Shown: positions 17,484 through 25,598 of the stretch, in pieces | Numbering within the stretch: position 1 is the stretch's first letter | Layout of the letters: the number at the start of each line of letters is the position of its first letter | From: Chloroflexota bacterium | GTDB lineage: Bacteria; Chloroflexota; Anaerolineae; Anaerolineales; Villigracilaceae | Length of the DNA stretch: 64,000 nucleotides | Assembly (NCBI GenBank): GCA_013388855.1 | Contig: JACAEM010000016.1 | Span: forward strand, 225,634-289,633 | Direction of reading: 5' to 3' | Program-made: the position numbers and the translations under genes | The notes under the pieces: model-generated | Told to the model about the DNA's origin: nothing | The model's database searches: none | The model's input: the letters and a program-made list of their open reading frames with translations, nothing else

Positions 17484-17503
17484 AAGATTAAAAAATTAAT
17501 CTT
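17484..17503. promoter_or_regulatory. Candidate operator upstream of the cytochrome b/c operon
   Basis: AAGATTAA-AAAA-TTAATCTT is a perfect 8-bp inverted repeat with a 4-bp centre, 72 bp upstream of the first gene (start 17412) and just after the terminator of the NrfD operon. Its AT-rich symmetry suits a response-regulator or other dimer site. The binding protein is unknown. Confidence 0.45.
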
Positions 17504-17555
17504 CGCTAAGTATAACCTAAACATTTCACATGATGAAAATGGATGGACATTGTCA

Positions 17556-17596
17556 ATAAAACCCAAAATAGCGAAATCTTGGCGATTTCGCTATTT
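17556..17596 (-). terminator. Terminator of the octaheme-FeS-NrfD operon
   Basis: A perfect 13-bp stem (17566-17578 with 17584-17596) and 5-nt loop are followed on the minus strand by TGGGTTTTATTG, 18 bases after the NrfD stop. It separates this unit from the cytochrome b/c operon downstream. Confidence 0.88.
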
Positions 17597-17613
17597 GAGT
17601 GGACTAATTTCTA

Positions 17614-18843
17614 TTAATGTTCCTGTTTTTCAAACAGAGGCAGGAAACGCACCGCCAAAGTGATCACCGTCAACGCGTACCCGATTACAAGAATAACCAC
17701 ACCCCATTCGATCGGCGCTGGAAAATATCTGCCAATGGGAAGTGAGTACGCAGTGCCCGGGGAGTAGGAAAGCGGCACGAACAACCCGCCAACTGTTACA
17801 TTCCAACGGTGGAGGATGATTCCTACCATGGCAGACAACGCACCTAACACCGCTGCCGCAGGATTCTTGCTGAAACGAGGCACAAGGAACAGGATTGCAG
17901 GGAGGAGAATGCCGAGGATCACCTCTCCCACCCAAAAGGAGAAGGGATACGGGGTCTGTTCCTGTAGTAATGCAAATGCGGAACTGACTCCGGGGGTGCG
18001 TCCGTAATACGTCACCGCTGCCAAATCCCAGAATTTGATGTAACCGTATGCCAGCAGACCGACTCCGCTAAAACGGGTGATGATCCGCAAGACATCATGC
18101 GGAACGGTACGTTTTCCAATAATCCATTCCACCACGTAGGCGACCGCCACAGTGACAGCAGGTCCCGTCGCGATGGCTGATAACACAAACATAATGGGCA
18201 TACTCGGCTTGAACCAGATCGGGCGCGACTTGATCACGCCGTAGGTTGCGCCCAGGGAGGATTGATGCAGGAGGGAGATCAACAGACCAAGCACCGCCAG
18301 GAAGGGTGTCAACTTGTGCAGGAAATGGCCCAATCGGCGGATCTTTGGCCATTTATCAAAGAATTTTGCTTCGACAATCACAGGAGCAAATTCGGTCAAC
18401 AGAATCATCAGGTAGATCGTGATGCACATCGTGACTTCCCATAACACCGAATGGACATTCCAAAACACCCAGGGATGCCAGAAGCGATCTGGTCGCCCGA
18501 TATCCATCAACAACGTCAGCATGGCTGAGGTATATCCTGCAAACCCGACTAACACAGCCAGGCGGATGACAGGCTGTAATCGTTTGATGCCAAAGATATA
18601 AACCACCGCAGACAAGGTAAAAGCGCCTGACCCCAAGGCAATCGACGACAGGTCAACCGTGATCCACAAGCCCCACGGCACCGAATCGCTCATGTTGGTA
18701 ATATACAAGCCCTTGATGAAGACTGTGATGGCAGAATAAAGACCGATCACCAGCAAGACGCCCAGAAAGCCCATCCAGATCAGAAAGGCCCTACTGAATG
18801 GAAGTTTGAACGGTTGTTTTTGTGTGAGCGCTGAAGTGGACAT
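17614..18843 (-). CDS. NrfD/HybB/PsrC-like quinone-interacting membrane protein
   Basis: A 409-residue polytopic protein with about nine to ten hydrophobic helices and the family pattern PWGLWI...GSGAFTLSAVVY...RPDRFWHPW. Such subunits bind menaquinone at the periplasmic side and hold no cofactor. It follows directly after the ferredoxin-like subunit gene (stop and next ATG adjacent) and completes the classic membrane, FeS and cytochrome triad. It is the last gene before a strong terminator. Confidence 0.92.
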   Translation of the reverse strand: MSTSALTQKQPFKLPFSRAFLIWMGFLGVLLVIGLYSAITVFIKGLYITNMSDSVPWGLWITVDLSSIALGSGAFTLSAVVYIFGIKRLQPVIRLAVLVGFAGYTSAMLTLLMDIGRPDRFWHPWVFWNVHSVLWEVTMCITIYLMILLTEFAPVIVEAKFFDKWPKIRRLGHFLHKLTPFLAVLGLLISLLHQSSLGATYGVIKSRPIWFKPSMPIMFVLSAIATGPAVTVAVAYVVEWIIGKRTVPHDVLRIITRFSGVGLLAYGYIKFWDLAAVTYYGRTPGVSSAFALLQEQTPYPFSFWVGEVILGILLPAILFLVPRFSKNPAAAVLGALSAMVGIILHRWNVTVGGLFVPLSYSPGTAYSLPIGRYFPAPIEWGVVILVIGYALTVITLAVRFLPLFEKQEH

Positions 18844-19689
18844 TTAGATGCCCTCCTTTGGCGGGATATAGTACACGCTGGTCTCCGTTCCAAGTTCGTC
18901 GCGCAGGCGCAAGGTCGGGTTTGAAGCGATCAGCTGCGAGACTTTACTGTTCGGGTCTTTCAAATTTCCGAAGGTACGCGCACCTACCGGGCAAATGTTT
19001 ACACAGGCTGGGGTCGCTTCGCGGTCCACCCCGGGAACGAGTCCCTTTTCCAAGCCGGCATCGATGCGATGGATGCAGAATGTACATTTCTCGACCACAC
19101 CACGCGGACGGCGCTCCACCTCAGGATCCCCCCAGGTGGGAACGTACGGATTCTCGTCGTTTCGTTCCTCCCAGTTGAACTGGCGCGCGTCATATGGACA
19201 TGCCACCTGGCAATAACGACAACCGATGCAACGGTCATAATCCATGACCACAAGTCCATCTTCGCGGTGATAGGTTGCCTTCACCGGGCAGACTTCCACA
19301 CAAGGTGCGTTTTGGCAGTGTAGGCAGGGACGGCTCAGGAAGAAGGTGGCGCCGCCCGATGTCTTCTCCGGCACAACGATATTCCACGGCTCATCAGCAC
19401 GGACGTCGTTGGTGGCACAACAAGCGCGCATGCAATACTCGCATCCAATGCATTGATCGAGGCTGATGACCATGCCCCAGTGATAATCGCCGGTAACTGC
19501 ACCATGACCGATCTGCTCATCCCCTTCCAGCTGTTCCTGTTTGAGTTGTCCGAACGGTGAAAGAGGACCGGTGGTAAGCAGAGGCGCTGCAATAATGGAA
19601 CCGACAGCCGCGGCTGCTACTTTGAGGACATCACTGCGGGTCAGTTCGACAACAACTTTCTTCTTAACTTTTTTCTTCTGTGTCGTCAT
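18844..19689 (-). CDS. Four-cluster ferredoxin-like subunit (HybA/NrfC/PsrB type)
   Basis: An electron-transfer protein with four [4Fe-4S] motifs: CIGCEYCMRACCATND, CLHCQNAPCVEVCP, CIGCRYCQVACP, and CTFCIHRI...CVNICPVGAR. An N-terminal segment, KKKVVVELTRSDVLKVAAAA, has the layout of a Tat signal but lacks the twin Arg (TRSDVLK). The ATG at 19689 has GGAGG eight bases upstream and lies 26 bases inside the preceding octaheme gene. It should link the octaheme protein with NrfD. If export fails it would face the cytoplasm; the weak Tat motif leaves its side uncertain. Confidence 0.9.
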   Translation of the reverse strand: MTTQKKKVKKKVVVELTRSDVLKVAAAAVGSIIAAPLLTTGPLSPFGQLKQEQLEGDEQIGHGAVTGDYHWGMVISLDQCIGCEYCMRACCATNDVRADEPWNIVVPEKTSGGATFFLSRPCLHCQNAPCVEVCPVKATYHREDGLVVMDYDRCIGCRYCQVACPYDARQFNWEERNDENPYVPTWGDPEVERRPRGVVEKCTFCIHRIDAGLEKGLVPGVDREATPACVNICPVGARTFGNLKDPNSKVSQLIASNPTLRLRDELGTETSVYYIPPKEGI

Positions 19690-20668
19690 TTTCCTCGACC
19701 TCCACGATACGAATACGGCGGCTGACCACCCAGGCGGCAGCGCCGCCGACCACCAAACCGACAATGGCGCCCTGTATCAAGCCGGTATAAAGCCGGACAG
19801 TGCTCTGTGACTCCAAAGTCTCAATCGTCTGCTCCTGTTCACTGACCTTCTTCTGTAATTCTTCTGAAGTCGGTACATTCCCGGTTTGTTCGCCGGTCAG
19901 TTGAACGATGGTGTCACGGGTATGGACAGTGTCCTTGTGACAATTGATGCATGCTTCCGAGCCCACGGTAAATGTGTGTCCAGTTGCGAACAAACCGCCG
20001 GTGGAAGTGGTGTGTGATGCGGCTGCCATGTGGCAGTCACTGCACTGCAAACCGGAATTGGCATGTGTGCCGTGAGTGAATGAAGAACCGGTATCCTTGT
20101 GGCAGTTGGTGCACAATTCATTGACGGTCTCTGCGCGCGGTGCCTGTGAATGTGGATTGTGGCAGGCCTCGCAGTTCAAATTGATCTGTCCATGTTTGCT
20201 GGCACGCCATTCATCTGTCGTCGTCTTATGACAGCTGGCACACAAAGTGTAATCAGGTGTGACTGGCATGGGCGTTCTGGGATGTTCTTTCTGCAAAGGA
20301 CCATGACAGGCCTCACAGGTTACCCCCTCTTCAGCAAACTTGCCCGAAGTCTTGTCGAAACCGGTTGTATGACATTCCAGACAGGCGGTGGCCGAACCTT
20401 GCTTTGTCCAATCCTCCTGGAAAATGGGGGAGGAGAAAGCCTGAGCATGGAGCGTGCCGGACCAAGTTTCGTGAATATCCTTGTGACATCCAGCGCAGGC
20501 ATCAGCACCATAATAGGTCGTGCCATCTTGAGGGTAAGGGGCAGCGTCTGGGGAAGCGGAGACAGGCTGGGCAAGGCTAATCGCCACTCCCACTGCGAGA
20601 CAAATCGCAAAGACCAGAGAAAATGTTACCCACACTGATTTTCCAAAAGGCGGTACGGGTTTCTTCAT
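19664..20668 (-). CDS. Octaheme c-type cytochrome with C-terminal membrane anchor
   Basis: A 334-residue secreted cytochrome. A signal peptide or helix (10-35) is followed by eight CxxCH sites: CAGCH, CLECH, CEACH, CASCH, CEACH, CTNCH, CSDCH and CINCH. Then comes a heptad-like Glu/Gln segment (EELQKKVSEQEQTIETLESQ), one transmembrane helix and an acidic tail. ATG at 20668 has AGGAG nine bases upstream. It is the first gene of an octaheme-FeS-NrfD operon resembling the quinol:cytochrome modules of metal- and sulfur-respiring bacteria. A CRP/FNR-type site lies 80 bp upstream. Confidence 0.9.
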   Translation of the reverse strand: MKKPVPPFGKSVWVTFSLVFAICLAVGVAISLAQPVSASPDAAPYPQDGTTYYGADACAGCHKDIHETWSGTLHAQAFSSPIFQEDWTKQGSATACLECHTTGFDKTSGKFAEEGVTCEACHGPLQKEHPRTPMPVTPDYTLCASCHKTTTDEWRASKHGQINLNCEACHNPHSQAPRAETVNELCTNCHKDTGSSFTHGTHANSGLQCSDCHMAAASHTTSTGGLFATGHTFTVGSEACINCHKDTVHTRDTIVQLTGEQTGNVPTSEELQKKVSEQEQTIETLESQSTVRLYTGLIQGAIVGLVVGGAAAWVVSRRIRIVEVEENDDTEEKS

Positions 20669-21229
20669 TGTTACATTCTCCTATTATTAGTGATTTCTTC
20701 CACGCTAGTTCGAGTAAATCAGGATAAATCTGGTTATATTTGTGAATTTTATCACAATGAGTTAAGAATATTTTAATTTATTATCCGGTTTTATATAGTG
20801 TTGAATATCATAAATTTCATGTGATTTACAGAAATGCTATTACTATTACTTATACAATGGGCATAATACAATCTTATGGTCCATGTGCAATGACGGCTAC
20901 ATCCATCTTCCCCTCTCGTTCATTATTTCCCATTAGCAGATAATAAATTGAAATTTTTTTCAGTGCAAGAAAGGTCAATAAACGGGAGTAGCCACTCACC
21001 AGTCAGAGGCGAGTTACCGGTAGACGAGATCATCATGGATAGAAAAACCTTCAGGCGATGATCGTTTCGTCCGGGAAACAAATTCTTTCAAGAGTACAAA
21101 TGGGACAAATTCGGGGAAGTTTTATGACATTCATCTAAAGCCCTTCTCAGCGACCATTAATCTGTACATGTACAATGTATGTAACTTCACCAGATTTATA
21201 AAAAATATGCAGGTGACATCGGAGGCAAA
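20669..21229. other. Divergent intergenic region between NrfD operon and ccm operon
   Basis: This 561-bp AT-rich gap has no gene. Left part: the CRP/FNR-type site and a weak minus-strand -10-like TTTACT (20713-20718). Right part, upstream of ccmE: a likely structured segment at about 20980-21075. It contains ACTCACC pairing with GGCGAGT (20994-21015) and a 12-bp hairpin, GACGAGATCATC (21023-21034) with GATGATC-GTT-TCGTC (21057-21071, 3-nt bulge). It matches no riboswitch I know. The ccmE start has GGAGG four bases before ATG. Confidence 0.5.
20739..20758. promoter_or_regulatory. CRP/FNR-family operator, TGTGA-N6-TCACA
   Basis: TTTGTGA-N6-TCACAAT, differing from the site at 10032-10051 by one outer base and the spacer. 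Its centre is about 42 bases from a start predicted by the weak -10-like TTTACT (20713-20718) on the minus strand. It is the likely activator site for the octaheme-FeS-NrfD operon, and could also act on the divergent ccm operon. Confidence 0.65.
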
Positions 21230-21712
21230 ATGCAAATCAACAAGTTCATGGTCGGTGGTGTGCTGATTCTGGGTGCAGTGGTCTTTTTGATCTGGAGTTC
21301 ATTGAACGCAACATCGGAATATTTTTTGACCGTCAACGAACTCAACGAAAAAGGCTCGAACATCGTGGACAGGAACCTGCGCGTTTCCGGCGCGGTGCTT
21401 GGCGACTCGATTCAATATGACGCCGCGAACCTGATCCTGACTTTTGAGGTTGCCCACGTCCCCGGCGACAATGCGGAAATCGAGGCATTGGGCGGGCTTG
21501 CCGAAGTTCTTCACCAAGCAGTGATCGATCCGTCGCGGGAGCGAATGAAGGTCGTTTACGAAGGTCCGATGCCTGACCTGCTCCGCAATGAAGCCCAGGC
21601 GATCATGACTGGTCACCTCGGCGCAGACGGGATCTTCTACGCCGATGAACTCCTGCTCAAGTGTCCGACAAAATACGAAGAAGCTGTTCCCGAGCAGGTT
21701 GTTAACAAGTAA
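21230..21712 (+). CDS. ccmE: Cytochrome c maturation heme chaperone CcmE, CxxxY variant
   Basis: CcmE carries heme covalently from CcmABC to CcmF/H. A single N-terminal helix (residues 7-23) anchors an OB-fold domain of normal size (160 aa in all). The heme-binding site reads LLKCPTKYE: Cys145 stands where most bacteria have His, four residues before Tyr149. This CxxxY form is known from archaea and some deltaproteobacterial lineages. It is the first gene of the ccm operon. A hairpin terminator lies between it and ccmF, so it may be made in excess. Confidence 0.93.
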   Translation: MQINKFMVGGVLILGAVVFLIWSSLNATSEYFLTVNELNEKGSNIVDRNLRVSGAVLGDSIQYDAANLILTFEVAHVPGDNAEIEALGGLAEVLHQAVIDPSRERMKVVYEGPMPDLLRNEAQAIMTGHLGADGIFYADELLLKCPTKYEEAVPEQVVNK

Positions 21713-21718
21713 GGGATC

Positions 21719-21753
21719 AAACCCTAAAGGTTTCCTGAACCTTTAGGGTTTTT
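21719..21753 (+). terminator. Hairpin terminator/attenuator between ccmE and ccmF
   Basis: A perfect 14-bp stem (21719-21732 with 21738-21751) with a 5-nt loop and T-run, seven bases after the ccmE stop. Partial read-through would give more CcmE than the downstream proteins. Confidence 0.85.
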
Positions 21754-21786
21754 GCCGTCTTACGAACCGGTTTTCGAGGAGTTTTC

Positions 21787-23850
21787 ATGATCGCTCAATT
21801 TGGATTTGGCGTTTTAGTCGTTTCGTTTTTGGTCGCGTTGTACAGTGTTTTCGCCGCAATTTACGGTGAATACAAAAAGTCACCCTCCCTGGTGGAAAGC
21901 GCGCGCCGCGCCATGTTACTCACTTGGCCCCTGCTCACGCTCACTGCCGGGGTGCTCATCTATTTACTGGTGAACAATCACTATGAAGTGCAGTTTGTCT
22001 ACGAAGTGACCAGCCGCTCGATGCCCACCTACTTAAAAGTGACCGCCTGGTGGGGCGGGCAGGCGGGTTCGCTGTTATTCTGGTCATGGTTGATGTCCGC
22101 TTTCACATCTCTTGTCACGCTCCGCAAGTGGGACCGAGATCGCGAGTTCCTGCCGTGGGTGATCGTGGTGTCAGGCGTGACGATGTCTTTCTTTATCGGG
22201 ATGAATCTCTTTTTTGAGAATCCGTTTGCGCAGTTGTATCAAACTTTCGAGGGGATTGGACCGCACACCTTCCAGCCAGCGGACAGCATCCTTTTCACCC
22301 CACAGGACGGGCAGGGACTCAATCCGCTCCTTCGTCACCCAGGCATGGTCATTCATCCCCCGATGCTTTATCTTGGCTTCGTCTCTTTCGTCATCCCATA
22401 CGCCTTCGCATTGGCGGCGTTGATCACCGGTCGCACCGATGACCGCTGGATCCGCCTTACCCGTCGTTGGGCGCTGTGGGCATGGCTCTTCCTCTCCTTC
22501 GGTCTTGTACTTGGCGGGCGCTGGGCATACGATGTCCTCGGCTGGGGCGGTTACTGGGGCTGGGACCCAGTCGAAATCGCGGCGTTCATGCCGTGGTTGA
22601 CCGGTACCGCGTTTCTACACTCGGTCATGATCCAGGAAAAGCGCGGCATGTTCAAACACTGGAACATGCTGCTGATCATTCTGACCTATTCGCTGGTCAT
22701 TTTCGGAACGTTTCTGACCCGTTCCGGTGTATTGTCATCAGTGCATGCGTTTGCGGAGAGCGCCATCGGTCCATTGTTCTTTACGTTCATCGGGTTGACG
22801 CTCATCACGTCTGTGGCGCTGCTCATTTACCGCTGGGATAGTCTACGCTCGGAAACAACGATGACATCCATGCTCTCGCGTGAAGCCCTGTTCCTGCTCA
22901 ATAACCTGCTGTTCATGAGTATTCTGATCGTATGCTTCTGGGGCGTCATCTACCCATTGATCTCTGAATTGTTCTCTGGTCAAAAAATCACGGTTGGGCC
23001 TCCGTTCTACGAGCGCGCAACCGGTCCGTTGTTCGCGGCTCTGATGCTGCTTATGGGGATCGCCCCGCTTTCCGCGTGGGGACATTCCACGGTGAAGACA
23101 TTGGGACGCGCCATCTGGAAACCTGCCGTCATCGCAGTGATCATCACGGTTGCCCTCTTCTTTACCTATACAAAGAATGCCATTGCCCTGACGGGCTTCT
23201 TCCTTGTGGCGCTCGTCATCCTGGTGACGGTCTATGAATACTGGCGCGGCGCCAATGCCCGCCAGAAAAGCCAGGGAGAGAATATCTTCACCGCCTTTTG
23301 GAATCTCACCGGCCGCAACCGCCGCCGCTATGGCGGCTACATCATCCACATCAGTATGATGCTGATGGCGATTGGAATTCTCGGCATCGAACTTTTCCAG
23401 GTCGAAACACAGGGAAGGGTCGCGGTCGGCGAGTCGCTCAACCTCGCAAATTACACCGTCGAATATCGTGAGATCGCATCCTGGGACGACAGTCCCAAGG
23501 GTGTGAACTTCACGCGCGCCGTGGTAGACATTTACGAGAATGGCGTCTATTTGGGTGAATTGCACCCGCGCAAGGATTTTTACTTCGAGTCGCAACAGTC
23601 CATGACGATCCCCGGTCAATATGCCACCCTGAGGGATGATCTTTATATCTTGTTGATCGATTGGGAACCCGCCTCGGTGGAAGGCGCGACGTTTAAGATT
23701 TACGTCAACCCGTTGGTTAACTGGTTATGGCTTGGCAGCCTGTTGTTCCTCGTCGGCATCGTCATCGCGGCATGGGCAGAAAAGGATCCCGAGCGCGTCA
23801 CCGTGCGGGCAGGCAGGCGAATCCAGCAGACCAGCGCAGCAGATGATTAG
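21787..23850 (+). CDS. ccmF: Heme lyase subunit CcmF
   Basis: CcmF joins heme to apocytochrome CxxCH cysteines with CcmH. The 687-residue protein has about fourteen hydrophobic segments and the WWD signature WGGYWGWDPVE, with flanking conserved parts (LLRHPGMVIHPPMLYLGFV, TRSGVLSSVHAF) whose His residues bind heme. The length is normal. Its ATG follows a GAGGAG-type site about four bases upstream. Placed second in the operon. Confidence 0.95.
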   Translation: MIAQFGFGVLVVSFLVALYSVFAAIYGEYKKSPSLVESARRAMLLTWPLLTLTAGVLIYLLVNNHYEVQFVYEVTSRSMPTYLKVTAWWGGQAGSLLFWSWLMSAFTSLVTLRKWDRDREFLPWVIVVSGVTMSFFIGMNLFFENPFAQLYQTFEGIGPHTFQPADSILFTPQDGQGLNPLLRHPGMVIHPPMLYLGFVSFVIPYAFALAALITGRTDDRWIRLTRRWALWAWLFLSFGLVLGGRWAYDVLGWGGYWGWDPVEIAAFMPWLTGTAFLHSVMIQEKRGMFKHWNMLLIILTYSLVIFGTFLTRSGVLSSVHAFAESAIGPLFFTFIGLTLITSVALLIYRWDSLRSETTMTSMLSREALFLLNNLLFMSILIVCFWGVIYPLISELFSGQKITVGPPFYERATGPLFAALMLLMGIAPLSAWGHSTVKTLGRAIWKPAVIAVIITVALFFTYTKNAIALTGFFLVALVILVTVYEYWRGANARQKSQGENIFTAFWNLTGRNRRRYGGYIIHISMMLMAIGILGIELFQVETQGRVAVGESLNLANYTVEYREIASWDDSPKGVNFTRAVVDIYENGVYLGELHPRKDFYFESQQSMTIPGQYATLRDDLYILLIDWEPASVEGATFKIYVNPLVNWLWLGSLLFLVGIVIAAWAEKDPERVTVRAGRRIQQTSAADD

Positions 23851-23867
23851 CTTGCAGACAGGTTCAC

Positions 23868-24377
23868 ATGTCGAAAAATTTTTTGCACAAAGCACAAAAT
23901 ACACTCCTGATCGCCGCCTTGCTTGCTCTCTTTGGCACACTTACTGTTTCCGCGCAGGGACCCGCTCCCACCGATGACGAGGTCAATGCGATTGCCAAGC
24001 AGTTATTCTGCCCGGTGTGCGAAAGCACGCCGCTGGATGTGTGTCCCACCGAGGCATGTCGTCAGTGGCGCGAGTTGATCCGCGAAATGCTGGCGGACGG
24101 GAAAAGCGAGGCGGAGATCAAACAATATTTCGTCGAGCACTTCGGGGCACAGGTGTTGAACGAGCCGCCCAACAAGTTCGCTTCCTACGCCGTCCCGGTG
24201 GCTGCCTTCCTTATTGGAGCATTCCTCCTGTTCCGCGGGTTTCAGATGTGGCTCAAGCCAGTAAAAGCGGATACCGCCCTCGAAGGGGGATCAGGCCTCC
24301 CTGAGTCAGAGGCGAAGCCTATCCCACAGGATGATTACATCGCAAGGTTGGAAGAAGAAGTTAAAAAACAGAAATAA
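23868..24377 (+). CDS. ccmH: Cytochrome c maturation protein CcmH
   Basis: A thiol-redox component that reduces or presents the apocytochrome. It has a signal peptide, then the family segment LFCPVCESTPLD (usual form LRCPVCQ), KSEAEIKQYFVEHFG, and a membrane helix near residue 108. An additional CPTEAC pair a few residues after the active Cys pair is unusual. At 169 aa it is the short form. It starts 17 bases after ccmF and is followed by a hairpin. Confidence 0.9.
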   Translation: MSKNFLHKAQNTLLIAALLALFGTLTVSAQGPAPTDDEVNAIAKQLFCPVCESTPLDVCPTEACRQWRELIREMLADGKSEAEIKQYFVEHFGAQVLNEPPNKFASYAVPVAAFLIGAFLLFRGFQMWLKPVKADTALEGGSGLPESEAKPIPQDDYIARLEEEVKKQK

Positions 24378-24381
24378 ACAT

Positions 24382-24414
24382 CCTTGCGAAGGTTGAAACC
24401 TTCGCAAGGTTTTT
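24382..24414 (+). terminator. Hairpin terminator/attenuator after ccmH
   Basis: A 12-13-bp stem (24382-24394 with 24397-24409) with a tiny loop and a T5 run, directly followed by the Shine-Dalgarno region of the next gene. A second internal attenuation point in the ccm operon. Confidence 0.8.
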
Positions 24415-24424
24415 GGAGAATGGC

Positions 24425-25015
24425 ATGATAGAACCAACAACAGCTGCTCCGCGCCGCGGGGTGCCCCTCTGGGTGCAGATTATCGTCTGGGTATTCTTGC
24501 TCGGATTGCTGGGCATCGTAGCCTTGGGACTTAACCGCGCACAGAAAAGAAGTGTGACAGTACAACCGGGCGTGGAGATCGAGGATTTCACCGTGCCGCT
24601 GTACGACGAATATCAATATAACGGCATGAATCAAGTCAGTCTCTCCGACCTGCGCGGCAAGGTGGTCGTTATCAACTTCTGGGCATCGTGGTGCAAACCC
24701 TGCGAACAGGAAGCCGCAGACATGCAACAAGCCTGGACCGAATACGAACCGACCGGCGAAGTGGTCTTCCTCGGCGTGGATTACGTGGACACCCCGACCA
24801 ACGCCTTCATCTACCTCAAGAAATTCGGCATCACCTACCCGAACGGTGAGGATCTTAATGTGACATTGAAGCGGCCGATTTCCGATTACTTCAACATTCA
24901 AGGTGTGCCCGAAACCTATTTCATCGACAGGAACGGCGTCTTGCAATACGTCCAGGTTGGACCGTTCTCCTCCGTGGAACAGATCCGCGCACAAATCGCC
25001 CCCCTGCTGGAATAA
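24425..25015 (+). CDS. Membrane-anchored thioredoxin-like protein (CcmG/DsbE/ResA)
   Basis: A periplasmic thiol:disulfide oxidoreductase that keeps heme-binding cysteines reduced. One helix (about 18-38) precedes a TlpA-type thioredoxin fold with active site NFWASWCKPCEQE and cis-Pro region GVPETYFID. The ATG at 24425 is chosen because GGAG is six bases upstream; an in-frame TTG at 24413 lies in the terminator tail. 196 aa, typical. Located between ccmH and the CcmI-like gene. Confidence 0.92.
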   Translation: MIEPTTAAPRRGVPLWVQIIVWVFLLGLLGIVALGLNRAQKRSVTVQPGVEIEDFTVPLYDEYQYNGMNQVSLSDLRGKVVVINFWASWCKPCEQEAADMQQAWTEYEPTGEVVFLGVDYVDTPTNAFIYLKKFGITYPNGEDLNVTLKRPISDYFNIQGVPETYFIDRNGVLQYVQVGPFSSVEQIRAQIAPLLE

Positions 25016-25026
25016 CCGAGGAACGA

Positions 25027-25545
25027 ATGCAAATCGCCGCCATCTTCTTCACACTTGCCATCTTCATCCTCGTAGCGATGTATCTGTACGCCCCCTTCAT
25101 GGAACGCCGCGCGCGCCGCGTCACCGAAGAGGAACACGAACTCTCCGCCCTCCTGGCGGAACGTGACCGCGTCGTCAATGCCCTTCAGGAGCTAGACTTT
25201 GACTTCAGACTCGGAAAGATTCCCGAAGAGGATTACCCCGGTCAACGCGCGGGACTCCTCCAAAAAGGCGCCGACATTCTGCGGAAGATCGACACCCTCT
25301 CCCCGCAGGTCGTTCCTGCGCAGAATGAGGAAGCGCGCCTGGAAAAAGCCATCGCCGCACGCCGCGCCGATACATCCGCCGCAAACCCGCAACCACAGGG
25401 ACTATCCGACGATGACATCGAAGCCATGATCTCCTCGCGGCGCAAAAGCCGCAAGGAAAAAGCCGGGGGCTTCTGCCCGAAATGCGGAAAGCCTGTCATG
25501 ACCACCGACCGTTTTTGCCCCTCGTGCGGGAAGTCACTGACGTAA
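25027..25545 (+). CDS. CcmI-like membrane protein with C-terminal zinc ribbon
   Basis: A 172-residue protein. An N-terminal helix (3-23) is followed by the charged LLAERDRVVNALQELDFDF..GKIPEEDY pattern typical of CcmI-like N-termini. A linker and a double CxxC zinc ribbon (CPKCGKPV...CPSCGKSL) end the chain. It lacks the TPR part of full CcmI. Its place 11 bases after the thioredoxin gene supports a role in cytochrome maturation, perhaps in apocytochrome delivery; this is inferred. Confidence 0.75.
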   Translation: MQIAAIFFTLAIFILVAMYLYAPFMERRARRVTEEEHELSALLAERDRVVNALQELDFDFRLGKIPEEDYPGQRAGLLQKGADILRKIDTLSPQVVPAQNEEARLEKAIAARRADTSAANPQPQGLSDDDIEAMISSRRKSRKEKAGGFCPKCGKPVMTTDRFCPSCGKSLT

Positions 25546-25547
25546 TC

Positions 25548-25590
25548 TCATCATGGCGAGAAAATCGCCTCGCTCGCAACGACATACAAA
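25548..25590 (+). repeat. Fragment of a dispersed intergenic repeat
   Basis: The gap before the lipoprotein gene reads TCATGGCGAGAAAATCGCCTC followed by GCTCGCAACGACATA, in the style of the TCATTGCGAG...CTCGCAATGAC repeat seen whole at 36482-36550. A GGCGA/TCGCC hairpin forms inside. Confidence 0.4.
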
Positions 25591-25598
25591 GGTTATTA

